Assembly: GCF_024359545.1 (NCBI RefSeq) | Contig: NZ_JAKQZG010000002.1 | Location: forward strand, 496,001-560,000 | DNA length: 64,000 nt | Direction of reading: 5' to 3' | From: Jiella marina | Lineage (GTDB): Bacteria; Pseudomonadota; Alphaproteobacteria; Rhizobiales; Rhizobiaceae | In this document: positions 1 to 9,300 of the stretch, piece after piece | Position numbering within the stretch: position 1 is the stretch's first letter | How the letters are laid out: every line of letters starts with the position of its first letter | Notes under the pieces: generated by a model | Seen by the model: the letters and a program-made list of their open reading frames with translations, nothing else | Told to the model about the DNA's origin: nothing | The model's database searches: none | Position numbers and translations under genes: made by a program

Positions 1-1
1 T

Positions 2-334
2 GGGAATGTATTTTCCCGATTGGACAGCCATTTTAATAAAAGTCTATTTTCATTTATGAGAAGCTTATCAGGTGCGGACTTCGATTTTTACTTAACTGAA
101 CCCGTTCACAATACAAGTGAGGATTATTACAAGCACATTGAATATCTGATGCTGCATCGATTTCAAGATAAAATTGGAGGAGGAAAATATCCACTTTTAA
201 ATAAAAACGCGGGTTCAAAGCGATCTATCGATCAAATTGGGAAAGGTTGGGACACGCCTCTCAAGCAAACAGGTAAGAGGCCCGCTTGGTCGCTTCATCC
301 AACAAAGCATTGGAAGTTTGAGAACCTTGATTGA
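2..334 (+). CDS. Partial hypothetical protein, 5' end outside the window
   Basis: The reading frame is open from the first bases of the window to a TGA at 332-334, so this is the C-terminal part of a longer gene. A TTG at 20 is the first possible start inside the window, but nothing resembling a ribosome binding site precedes it. The visible 110 residues are rich in Lys, Phe, Tyr and His and show no motif I recognise. Base composition is clearly more AT-rich than the genes that follow, so it may have a different origin from the downstream operon. The next gene starts about 20 bases after the stop, so cotranscription is possible. Confidence 0.5.
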   Translation, partial: GNVFSRLDSHFNKSLFSFMRSLSGADFDFYLTEPVHNTSEDYYKHIEYLMLHRFQDKIGGGKYPLLNKNAGSKRSIDQIGKGWDTPLKQTGKRPAWSLHPTKHWKFENLD

Positions 335-355
335 GATCATTTGAGAAATCGACTT

Positions 356-1219
356 ATGCGCCTCCATACACCTCAGATAGAAAGAGCCCTTGTTATCCGT
401 GAGCCTTGGATCGGAAGGATCCTGTCCGGAAAGAAGACCTGGGAGATGCGCTCGAAACCAACGGGGATCCGCGGCCCGATCGGTCTGATCCGACAGGGAT
501 CAGGCATAGTCGTCGGAATTGCGCGCCTTGCAGAGTCGTTGCGACCGCTGGATGAGGCCGGCTACGCGGCAAGTTTCGACAAGCACCAGATCCCTTCCGA
601 AATGCAGGCGGAGGTGATCCGGAACTGGTGGGTCTATCCCTGGGTGCTGGAAGACATCCGACCGCTTTCGGTGCCTGTGCCATATGACCACCCATCCGGC
701 GCAGTGACGTTTGTGAAGCTCCAAGAATCGGTCCAACGGGCGATCGCCGAGCAGCTCTCGAACTATCGGGAGCCGACACCAGCGACACAGCCCGAGCATT
801 CGACCCGCGACGTCGAACCAATGGCTCGGCAGGCGGGGACTGACAAATCGGATCACCCTGTCCTGAACGAGCCGCCGGCACGCACCGAGGCGACCGGGCT
901 GGCGGCGGGACTCCTGATACGCCTGTCCGGGGGAAACATTCGCAATGGTCATTTCTATCTGCGATCAGCGGCAGACATGATTCCGGCCGGAGGCATCGGC
1001 GGCGGAAACAAGCAAGATCTTGGCCGGCCGTTCACCGTTCGCTTCGACCCCGGACAGACGATCGAGACGGATGTTGCGGGCGACAAAATGATCCTGCGCG
1101 CGCGAGGCCCGGTTCGCGACTTCTTCGCGCGCTCTGGCGCCAAGGAAGGTGATTTCGTGCGGGTGCATAAGGAGGACCCGCGAACGCTCCTCATAACCCT
1201 CGAAAGCCGATCAGGCTGA
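356..1219 (+). CDS. ASCH-domain protein with a C-terminal B3-like (pseudobarrel) region
   Basis: The N-terminal 110 residues fit the ASCH fold, a PUA-like beta-barrel that binds nucleic acid or modified bases: ALVIREPWIGRILSGKKTWE carries the family signature (P-W, then L-SGKK-W-E-R). A Pro/Thr-rich linker (about 145-180) leads to a C-terminal region (about 190-285) with RNGHFYLRSAADMIPAGGIG, a DFFARSGAKEGDFVRV segment and a final beta strand. That pattern resembles B3/EcoRII-N-type DNA-binding pseudobarrels, but this is my reading and not a firm assignment. ATG at 356 is preferred; an in-frame TTG at 341 is also possible. The stop codon overlaps the next start by one base (TGATG), so it is translationally coupled to the helicase gene. 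A role as base or modification sensor for the two helicases is inference. Confidence 0.7.
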   Translation: MRLHTPQIERALVIREPWIGRILSGKKTWEMRSKPTGIRGPIGLIRQGSGIVVGIARLAESLRPLDEAGYAASFDKHQIPSEMQAEVIRNWWVYPWVLEDIRPLSVPVPYDHPSGAVTFVKLQESVQRAIAEQLSNYREPTPATQPEHSTRDVEPMARQAGTDKSDHPVLNEPPARTEATGLAAGLLIRLSGGNIRNGHFYLRSAADMIPAGGIGGGNKQDLGRPFTVRFDPGQTIETDVAGDKMILRARGPVRDFFARSGAKEGDFVRVHKEDPRTLLITLESRSG

Positions 1220-3348
1220 TGTCGACCGTCCTCTCCGACACCTTTCAGGTCGCGCTCGGCAAGCTGACTAATGACGAGCAGAAGCAGGTCAAGATCACCG
1301 TCTTCGATCTGCAGACCGACCCGTCCGGTCCAGGGCTGAAATTTCACCGCATCGACAAGTCGAAGGACGAGAACTTCTGGTCGGTTCGCGTCAGCCGCGA
1401 CATCCGCATCATTGTGCACAAGCTGAAGGACAGCCTGGCGCTGGTCTATGTCGACCACCATGACGACGCCTACAAATGGGCTGAGCGCCGACGGATGGAG
1501 GTGCACGAAAAGACGGGGGCGCTCCAGATCGTCGAAGTGCGCGAACGGGTCGTGGAGATCGACGCGCCGATCGCAGTTCAGGCCGAGTTGTTCGGCGGAG
1601 GCTCTCCTCTCGCAACGAGGAGCGATATCGGCTCGTCACCAACGGCATCTTCGGTGTCGACGGAACCTCAGCCAAAACTCTTCGCGGCCCTCTCGGAAGA
1701 CGACCTGCTTTCGGTCGGTGTGCCGCGCGACTGGTTGGCTGACATTGCCGCAGCGGACGAAGAACGCTTCTTTCAGCTTGCCGGGCATCTGCCGTCGGAG
1801 GCTGGCGAGGCGCTTCTCGACTATGCGGCGACCGGCATCTTGAAGCCGGCCGCAGCGCCGGTCGCCGATCCTATGCAGCATCCCGACAGCCTGCGTCGCT
1901 TCCGGGTCATGGAAGGCATCGATGAGTTGCGCGCAGCTCTCGACGCGCCGTTCGAGCGCTGGACGGTGTTCCTGCATCCAGCCCAGCGCGGGGTCGTCGA
2001 GCGCGACTACTCCGGCCCCGCTCGCGTTGCCGGGTCGGCTGGAACGGGAAAGACCGTCGTCGCGCTTCACCGCGTCATGCGGCATCTGCGGCGGGAACCA
2101 AGGGCAAGGATTCTGCTCACGACCTTTTCGGAGCCGCTGGCCCGGGCGCTTGGCACCAAGCTCGACCTGCTCACCTCCGATCGGCCCGATGTGGCGGATC
2201 GCGTGACGATCGGCGCCTTCTCTGCTGTCGCCCGCGATCTCGTGACGCTGGCGACGGGTCGGACGCCACGTGTAGCCGACGCAGGTATCATCCGAGCGGC
2301 CTTGTCACGGGCTGCAGAGAGCGCAGGCGTTGTGGAATTCTCGCCCCAGTTCCTTCTGTCGGAATGGGAACACGTCGTCGATGCATGGGGGGTGACGAGC
2401 GCCGAAGCCTATGCGGAAGTGCCGCGCATGGGGCGCAAGAGCCGGCTCGGCGCGAGGCAACGCGAGCGGCTTTGGCAGGTGTTCGCCGCAGTTCGCGAAA
2501 GCCTGAATCGGCAGGGTGTTCTGACGCCCGCGAGCCTCTTTGCCCACGCTGCAGAGCTTTATGGCGAAAGAGTTGAAAAGCCTTTCGATGCGATCATCGT
2601 CGACGAGGCGCAGGATCTTGGTGTGCCCGAGTTGCGCTTCCTTGCCGCGATCGCGCCGGTGCGGGGCGACGCGCTGTTCTTCGCCGGCGATCTCGGCCAA
2701 CGGATCTTCCAGCAGCCCTTCTCCTGGAAGGGGCTCGGTGTCGATGTGCGCGGCCGCTCGGCGACCTTGAAAGTGAACTATCGCACCTCGCACCAGATCC
2801 GGCGAGCGGCCGATCGGCTATTGCCAAAGTCAGTCCGCGACGTTGATGGACTGGAGGACGAGCGCGGTGGGACCGTATCGGTCTTTGACGGGCCGGAGCC
2901 TCAGCTTTTTCTGGCAAAGGACGAAGAGGCGGAGACCAAGGCCGCAGCAGCATTCCTGAAAGCGGCGACCGCCGATGGGATCGCACCCGGCGAGATCGGT
3001 CTTTTCGTCCGCTCAGAAAAGGAGCTTGCGCGAGCGCGTGCCTGCGCCGAAGCGGGGGGGCTTCCAATCCAAGGAGACGGCGTTGTGGATGGCATTGTCA
3101 TCGGCACCATGCATCTCGCCAAGGGGCTGGAATTTCGAGCTGTGGCGGTCGTTGCATGCGACGAGGACGTTCTGCCGCTGCCGGCCCGCATTGACGACGT
3201 CGCCGACGAGTTCGAGCTCGACGAGGTGATGGCGACCGAGCGCCAGCTCCTCTATGTCGCCGCCACCCGGGCACGGGACCGACTGTTCATATCCGGCATC
3301 GAGCCGGGTTCGGAGTTCCTGGAGGATCTGACGAAAGCATGGATCTGA
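1219..3348 (+). CDS. UvrD/Rep-family helicase with N-terminal RelE/ParE-like domain
   Basis: Residues 1-92 look like a RelE/ParE-fold toxin domain (KFHRIDKSKDENFWSVRV, then DIRIIVH and a VDHHDDAYKWAERRR end). A linker of about 130 residues follows. From about 250 it is a superfamily 1 helicase: Walker A GSAGTGKT at 272-279, Walker B DEAQD at 462-466, a VNYRTSHQIR motif IV region, TMHLAKGLEFRAVAVVACDE (motif V) and LLYVAATRARDRLFIS (motif VI). At 709 residues it is about the usual size for such helicases plus the fused N-terminal domain. The start is fixed by the one-base overlap with the preceding stop. Its 3' end overlaps the next helicase gene by 10 bases. Helicase activity is well supported by motifs; whether the RelE-like part is an active RNase or only a structural or regulatory module cannot be told. 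Confidence 0.88.
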   Translation: MSTVLSDTFQVALGKLTNDEQKQVKITVFDLQTDPSGPGLKFHRIDKSKDENFWSVRVSRDIRIIVHKLKDSLALVYVDHHDDAYKWAERRRMEVHEKTGALQIVEVRERVVEIDAPIAVQAELFGGGSPLATRSDIGSSPTASSVSTEPQPKLFAALSEDDLLSVGVPRDWLADIAAADEERFFQLAGHLPSEAGEALLDYAATGILKPAAAPVADPMQHPDSLRRFRVMEGIDELRAALDAPFERWTVFLHPAQRGVVERDYSGPARVAGSAGTGKTVVALHRVMRHLRREPRARILLTTFSEPLARALGTKLDLLTSDRPDVADRVTIGAFSAVARDLVTLATGRTPRVADAGIIRAALSRAAESAGVVEFSPQFLLSEWEHVVDAWGVTSAEAYAEVPRMGRKSRLGARQRERLWQVFAAVRESLNRQGVLTPASLFAHAAELYGERVEKPFDAIIVDEAQDLGVPELRFLAAIAPVRGDALFFAGDLGQRIFQQPFSWKGLGVDVRGRSATLKVNYRTSHQIRRAADRLLPKSVRDVDGLEDERGGTVSVFDGPEPQLFLAKDEEAETKAAAAFLKAATADGIAPGEIGLFVRSEKELARARACAEAGGLPIQGDGVVDGIVIGTMHLAKGLEFRAVAVVACDEDVLPLPARIDDVADEFELDEVMATERQLLYVAATRARDRLFISGIEPGSEFLEDLTKAWI

Positions 3349-5453
3349 CCCAAACAGCCATTCCCGAGACGCTGGCTCGCCTTGCAGGCAGCCTTGCCGA
3401 AGCCGAACTTGACGAATTTCAGCGTCGCTTCGTCGAGGCCGAGGACGGCGACATCCGTCTTCTCGCTCCGGCCGGCAGCGGGAAGACGCACTCGCTGCTG
3501 TGGCGCTGCGCCGAGCTTTACCGCCGCAGCGAGGGCAGCGCGCGATTCCTGATCGTTACCTTCACCCGTGCGGCCCGCGACGAGCTGCGGCTGCGGCTGT
3601 TTACGCCACAGTTCAGGCGGCTCGCAGCCAGCGCCGACGTGGTCACCCTGAATGGTTGGGGCAACCGCGTCATCCGCGGCACCTTTCTCAATCCGCGGCT
3701 GATGACAAGCGACGGTGACCGCACCCTCCTCGTCAAGAATACGCTGCAGGCGGCCTGGGCCGAGGACGAGGCGATCGCGGCTGGCCTGCGCGACCATACC
3801 TACAAGCTCCCGAAGATCCTCGCCGAGTTGCTCGATACACTGAAATCCCTCGGTTTCGATCACGAGGACGGCTCGATGCGCCATGCCAATGATCGGCTTG
3901 ACGCGCTGGAGGCGCTCGGCTTGTCGCGGCATATCGACCAGCTGATCGAGAAGCTCGCCGAGCATGGCGTGCTGCCGGACAAGCGGCTGGAGACCTTCAT
4001 CGAGACGGTAATGCCGTTCTGGGTCAAGGCTTGCGAACTGCAGGCGGCGCAGGCGACGTTCACGCTCGAAGACCAAAAATATGTCGGCTTCCTCGACACG
4101 CGGCGGCGGGTGGCGGAGGGCAACCGTCCGGCGCCCGGTGATCGGATCACACACATCCTGGTCGACGAATTCCAAGACATCAATCCGCTCGACCTCGCCC
4201 TCGTGCGCGAGATCGCAGCGCTGAATCAGGCAAGGATCACCATAGTCGGCGACGATGATCAGGCGATCTTCGAATGGCGCGGCGCGACGCCCGACTACAT
4301 CCTGGAGCCGGAAGCGCATTTCGGCCGGCCATTCGCAACCCACATCCTGGAGCGAAACTACCGCTGCCCGCGCAATCTGGTGGATAGTTCCGCGCGGTTG
4401 ATCTCTCACAACCGGCGGCGAGAGCCGAAGACTATGACGCCGGTCCTGGAGCGCGACGCGGAAATCGAGACCCTGGAACACGCGAGCTTCGTCGCCGCGA
4501 CTGACGCGGTGATGCGCGAGGTGCGCACGTTTATCGAGCGTGACGTCCCCGGCGCCAAGCTCGCCGTCCTATCGCGCAAGCGGGCGCAGCTGATCCCTTA
4601 CCAGATCATCATGGCGCGCGAGGGCCTCTCCTTTTGCGCAGCCGAGGACCTGCACGTCTTCCTGTCGGACACGTTCGACCGCCTGCTGCACGCGATCCGC
4701 ACGCGGGCGATGGCGGCGCTCGGCATGCGCCTGCCGACCATGGTCGAGGACATCGTCACGCTCTGCAACTCGGTGCGCCGCTTCCCGCTGAAGCGGGCCG
4801 AGGCGGACGCGCTCGCGAAACACCTGCGCAACGGCCGACCGAAGAGCTACGACGAAGTCATCGACGCGCTAGAAGCCTATCAGGGACCGCTGAAGGGCAA
4901 GAACGACGACGGCAAGATCAGCGCCGCCTTCGCGCAGGCGCTGCGCAAGCTCGTCCACGCGCCGACGGTGCGCGCCGCGATTGAGGCGATGCAGGACCTC
5001 TTCGGCGGCTTCCAGCAGGATTACGGCCGGGCGCAGGAAGACATCTTTCTGGTCGATCCGCCCTTCCTCTACCTCACCGAATTCGCCGAAGCCTATGGCG
5101 ACGACTTCCAGCGATTCCTCGACGATCTTGAGACGGCGAAGGACACGCTGGTGCGCCTGCCCGGCGAGGACAAGGAGGACGACGCCAACGCGCTGTGGCG
5201 CCGGCCGGTGCATCTGATGACCGCGCTGAGGGCCAAGGGCAAGGAGTTCGACACGGTGGTCATGCTCGACGTCGTCGACGGCATCTGGCCGCTTCGCCGC
5301 GCCAAGAGCGAGCGCGATATCGAGAGCGAGCGGCGGCTCTTTTATGTCGCCATGACCCGCGCCAAGCGCCGCCTGATCCTCACACTCTCCGGCCGCATCG
5401 GGGATCAGGTGGCGAGCCCGTCGCCGTTTTTGCAAGAGGCTGGGTTGGGGTGA
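3339..5453 (+). CDS. Second UvrD/Rep-family (SF1A) DNA helicase
   Basis: A 704-residue SF1A helicase. Visible motifs in order: Walker A APAGSGKT at 43-50, Walker B DEFQD at 276-280, motif III GDDDQAIFEWRGA, motif IV LERNYRCPRNLVDSS, motif V TALRAKGKEFDTVVMLDVVD and motif VI RRLFYVAMTRAKRRLILTLS. It has no extra N-terminal domain, unlike its upstream neighbour. It starts inside the last codons of that gene (10-base overlap), so the two helicases are probably made in fixed ratio. Tandem SF1 helicases with an ASCH protein are not a combination I can name. An AddAB-like or Gabija-like arrangement is excluded because no nuclease motif is visible in any of the three proteins. Confidence 0.88.
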   Translation: MDLTQTAIPETLARLAGSLAEAELDEFQRRFVEAEDGDIRLLAPAGSGKTHSLLWRCAELYRRSEGSARFLIVTFTRAARDELRLRLFTPQFRRLAASADVVTLNGWGNRVIRGTFLNPRLMTSDGDRTLLVKNTLQAAWAEDEAIAAGLRDHTYKLPKILAELLDTLKSLGFDHEDGSMRHANDRLDALEALGLSRHIDQLIEKLAEHGVLPDKRLETFIETVMPFWVKACELQAAQATFTLEDQKYVGFLDTRRRVAEGNRPAPGDRITHILVDEFQDINPLDLALVREIAALNQARITIVGDDDQAIFEWRGATPDYILEPEAHFGRPFATHILERNYRCPRNLVDSSARLISHNRRREPKTMTPVLERDAEIETLEHASFVAATDAVMREVRTFIERDVPGAKLAVLSRKRAQLIPYQIIMAREGLSFCAAEDLHVFLSDTFDRLLHAIRTRAMAALGMRLPTMVEDIVTLCNSVRRFPLKRAEADALAKHLRNGRPKSYDEVIDALEAYQGPLKGKNDDGKISAAFAQALRKLVHAPTVRAAIEAMQDLFGGFQQDYGRAQEDIFLVDPPFLYLTEFAEAYGDDFQRFLDDLETAKDTLVRLPGEDKEDDANALWRRPVHLMTALRAKGKEFDTVVMLDVVDGIWPLRRAKSERDIESERRLFYVAMTRAKRRLILTLSGRIGDQVASPSPFLQEAGLG

Positions 5454-5902
5454 GTATCTCTCCGCCAGGGGCCGGTTGCGGAATGTCCGGTTTGGAGCAT
5501 CGGAACGAGGAAAGCTGGCATTTGACCGATCCAAGGAATTTGTCAGCCGCCGCCGCGAATGGCGACATTCTCGGGCACGGCCGCCCGCCCTGAAACTGCA
5601 CCTTTGTTCACCCCATGGATCGCGCTTGCACGAGGTGGCTGCAGGTTATGATCAATGAGGCGGTGCAATTCCTGAAAAACTCTTGCGAGGATTGCGGTTG
5701 AATATAGAATTAGTCGGCAACGATAGTGCCGCGTTCGATTTCAGAAGTCGTTTCAAGTCCGCCGGCCAAAGTTCCAGTTTCGGCAATCCAGATGGCGAGG
5801 GCAGCAAAGTAGGGTTTGTGATGCCAGTAATTCGGGGGCACCACTCTTCTCAGTTTTCCGCCAACACGGCTAATTACGCAGCGACCAAACGGAGCAATCT
5901 TC
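5454..5902. other. Gene-poor gap between the helicase operon and the STAND pair
   Basis: About 450 bases without a convincing gene. Short open frames at 5476-5658 and 5683-5970 have no recognisable content, and the second runs into the start of the next gene. Base composition drops toward AT from about 5,650, as is common for promoter DNA or a junction between independently acquired modules. I see no repeat or clear terminator. Confidence 0.4.
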
Positions 5903-6352
5903 ATGGATTTAGTTTCAATAGCATCCGCCGCAGTAATTGCCTTGACACCCTTCCTGACAAAGGTCGGTGAATCCGCCGGTGAAGAGGTTGGAAAGAAAAC
6001 GCTCGCTGTTGGCGAGAAGCTGCTAGAGTTGCTCTATCGGCGCTGGCAAGGAAAGCCAGAGGCGGAGGATCGGCTCGCGAATCTCGCGACGGGTGAGGAG
6101 TCAGCGAAGGCTGATCTGCAGTCCGCCTTAGCCGTAGAGATGGCAACCGACGCGAAGTTCGCCGAGTTGGTCAAGGCTATTCTCGAGAACGATGACGCCC
6201 CCGAACTCAATATCGATCAGGATATAGTGGATGGCGAGGAATTGACGGGCGCGCGCATTCGCGAGGTGCTGCGCGGAAGAATCAACGTCAGGCAGAAGGC
6301 GGAAAACGTGAAGACGGTCACCGGCATCGACGAGATCGATACTTTTGGCTGA
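5903..6352 (+). CDS. Small helical protein upstream of STAND NTPase
   Basis: A 149-residue protein. Residues 1-20 form an uninterrupted hydrophobic, Ala/Gly-rich helix (DLVSIASAAVIALTPFLTKV). They are followed by charged helical segments (about 20-95) rich in Ala, Glu and Lys. The C-terminal part contains GRINVRQKAENVKTVTGID, a beta-prone stretch. Small proteins of this layout often sit directly upstream of STAND/NACHT NTPases in bacteria; the hydrophobic first helix is compatible with membrane insertion by an effector. That role is inference. A GGAG lies about 10 bases before the ATG. The stop overlaps the NTPase start by one base (TGATG), so the pair is translationally coupled. Confidence 0.7.
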   Translation: MDLVSIASAAVIALTPFLTKVGESAGEEVGKKTLAVGEKLLELLYRRWQGKPEAEDRLANLATGEESAKADLQSALAVEMATDAKFAELVKAILENDDAPELNIDQDIVDGEELTGARIREVLRGRINVRQKAENVKTVTGIDEIDTFG

Positions 6353-9300
6353 TGTCGGACGCTGGCCAGGCGGTCGCACCGCTCGTCGTCCGGGAAGAGA
6401 TTGACGCGGCGCTTCTCAGCCGACTGAATAACTCCCGCGATCAGTATATACATATCCGAGGTGCTCCCGGCTCAGGAAAGACCAGCTGGGCCAAAATGCT
6501 TTGCGCGGCTGGATCCATTGCTGGTGCGGACGGAGACAGCCTGGCAGTCGTGGCGGCGGCGCATTTCTGTTCGCGAAACAGTGCGGCGTCTGGCAGTGAT
6601 GTTAGGTTCCTCGAACACATTGCGCAGAAATTGTCCGATTATGATTCAGCCTTTCGCGCCGCTTCGCTCGACCGGGCTAGGCGACGCCGACCGTTCGATC
6701 TCAAAGTCGACCAAGAAATCATCAATTCGCCTGGCTCGGACGTGACAGCCGTCAAGTTCATTATTAGGGGTGACGAGCCTGAAGACTTCCTCGAAGACCT
6801 GTTTACTCGCCCGCTGAGAGTTGCGCTCGAGGGGCCGGGACCAATCTGGCTCATCCTCGTGGACGCCCCCGATGAACCAGCAGAGACCGGCGTCGCCAAA
6901 CTCCTCAAGAAGTTGGGCGAGCTGCCTTCACGCCTTCGCATTTTGGTGACATCGCGGACGGGAACCCCCTTCACGCAATCTTTCAGGCTCGACCCGAATC
7001 CGATCGACTTGTCGGAATTGTCGACGGAGCATTCGATCAGGCACTTCGTCGATGAATGCCTTGAAAGCAAGCGTTTGGGTGCGCGCGTCATCGAAACCTG
7101 GAGTCTCGAGGATCTGTCTTTGGCCTTGGTCGAACGTTCCAAAGGCAATTTTCTCGTGGCAGCCTGCACCATCGATGCACTTGTTGGGTATAGCGGTCGG
7201 ATCGACGCGCCGATGGTCGATCAATTGCCAACAACTCTTGGTGGTTTTTATCTAGGATTTCTTGATCAGCTTCCAGACCACCTTCGAGACGCATGGCCAG
7301 AACAGTTAGGCCGCTTGCTGGGGGCCCTCGCAGTCGCGCGCGGTCCCCTTTCCGAAGAGGAGCTCGCGCGCGTAACCAAGCTGCCGCTAAGCGTCGTACA
7401 CGCCCGGCTCGGACTTGTTCGGCAGTATCTTCGAGTCGACGAGGAGGATCGCTGGAGCGTCTATCACGCGACATTCGCGGAATTCTTGCTGAATAAACGG
7501 GATTCCGGGCCATTTTGGTGTCCGGAGGAGGAACAGCACCAACGGTTCATCGATTGGGCGCTGCCGAAGGGTAAGGGGATCGCTTGGAGCGAAACGTCGC
7601 CCTATACCCTTCGACATCTAATTCATCACATCCTTGCCGTTGAGGGAGAGAGTTTCTCTGCCAGCCTTTGGGCGATACTCTCGGGCGAATATGTGTCAGC
7701 GCGCTTCCAGATCGGGCATCAGGCACATGAACTTGGCGCGGATTTCCGGCGGGCGTTGGCAGTTGTCGCATCACGTGGCGCGGTGGAATTATCCTTTTTT
7801 CTCACCCTCCTGGTACAGCTTTGGAATCAGAAATCCGCTATGCAAGTCGAGGCGGCCTCCACGTCCTTGCTCGCCGCTATGGGGCGTGTCGCAGAGGCAT
7901 CGGCTCTTGCCTTGCGACAGGACGATGCCGCAAATGCTTCACTGCATCACGCGGCTAGTGAACTCACGTCGTATATCGGTGCGCTGGCGGCGTTAGGCGA
8001 GTACCAAGCCGCCCTCGACCTATTGAACCGCGCTCCGGCCGAAAGCCGCGTGGGGTTAGGCGACGCCTTCCTCGATGCTTTGTCGACAATCGCACCGGAG
8101 CAGGCACTGCCGTTCCTGCGGAATCAAGCGATCGGAAGTGAACCGCGCCACCTCAGCGTGGATGCTTGCCGACGTCTCGCCGAGCTTCCAGAGGGAGCAG
8201 AGCATGCCCTTGCCGCCGAGCACTACCGCCAAGCCACCCTCTTGGCTGCAGCGGAAGGTATCGCCCACCATGATCTCGATCGGGCGCTCAATATCGTGGC
8301 GGAGTTCAAGACTGAGCTTCAATGGGTTGGCGGCGAAAAAATTGAATTGGGACGCGATCAAGCGCGCGAACGTGTCCTCTCAGCGTACCTCGCCTCGCCT
8401 CAGTGCGACGTGGTCTGTGCTTGGGAGCGCGCGGGCGATCTCTTTGGCAATCGCTGGCCTGAACCTTATGGATTGTCGCTAGCGGGTGATTTCGCGGCCG
8501 CAGATCCTTCCCTGGCCTCGCTCGCAGTCGAGCGAGTCATGGACCCGTACTGTCAGATCCAAGTGATGCTTGCCTTCGCCTGGATGAGCGATCGATGCCA
8601 AACCAATGTCACGACGACACGCGGTTGGCGACCGACTTACGACGTGGCCGCGATATCCTCGAAAATGCTCGCGTGGCCGAGCCCACACTTAAGAACGGTT
8701 CTTCCACAACTTGCGACCTTCGACGCGCGAGCGATGCCTCGCGACCCGTCCGCGGTGAAGGATCTGCGTGTCTTCGCCGACGTCTTGTTGGCGGCACTGG
8801 CTACGGACACCGATTTTCCTGAACTAAAATCCAATGCAGGCAAGCCGCTGGGCCTTTTCTTCGCTTGGCTAGGCCAAGACAAGATTGTCGCATTTCGCGA
8901 GTTTGCGCAAAAATACTGGTACTACGGATTTTCATTGGGCCAAGCCGCCGAAGGGGTAGCAACAGGAGCTGCTTACAGAGGCATCGACGAGTATCTTTCG
9001 GTTATCTCACAATCGGTCTTTCCCGAGGCAGCTAACCATTGGGGCAAAATCGCTGCGGCGAAGATTATTGCCGACCGCGATCCGATCGCGGCCGTTCGTC
9101 TTTTTGATGTGGTCGAGCCCCAGAATACTGGCACCCAGGCAGCTTTGGCTGGAATCATCGCGATCGCGATGCGAAGAAGCGGTGTGGGGCGGGTTGAAGA
9201 TCTTCTGTGTCATCTGAGCAGGTTCGTCGACGGTGAAACCTTCCGTTATATCGTCGATCATGTTGAAACTGGCATTGTCGGTCAAGCGTCGGAAGATGCC

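Noticed and set aside
1219-5453. AddAB or Gabija assignment for the two helicases
   Set aside because: Neither protein has a visible nuclease domain and no OLD-type ATPase (GajA) gene is adjacent.
5683-5970. A 95-codon frame upstream of the STAND pair
   Set aside because: It overlaps the start of the 149-residue gene, has no recognisable content and lacks a convincing ribosome binding site.
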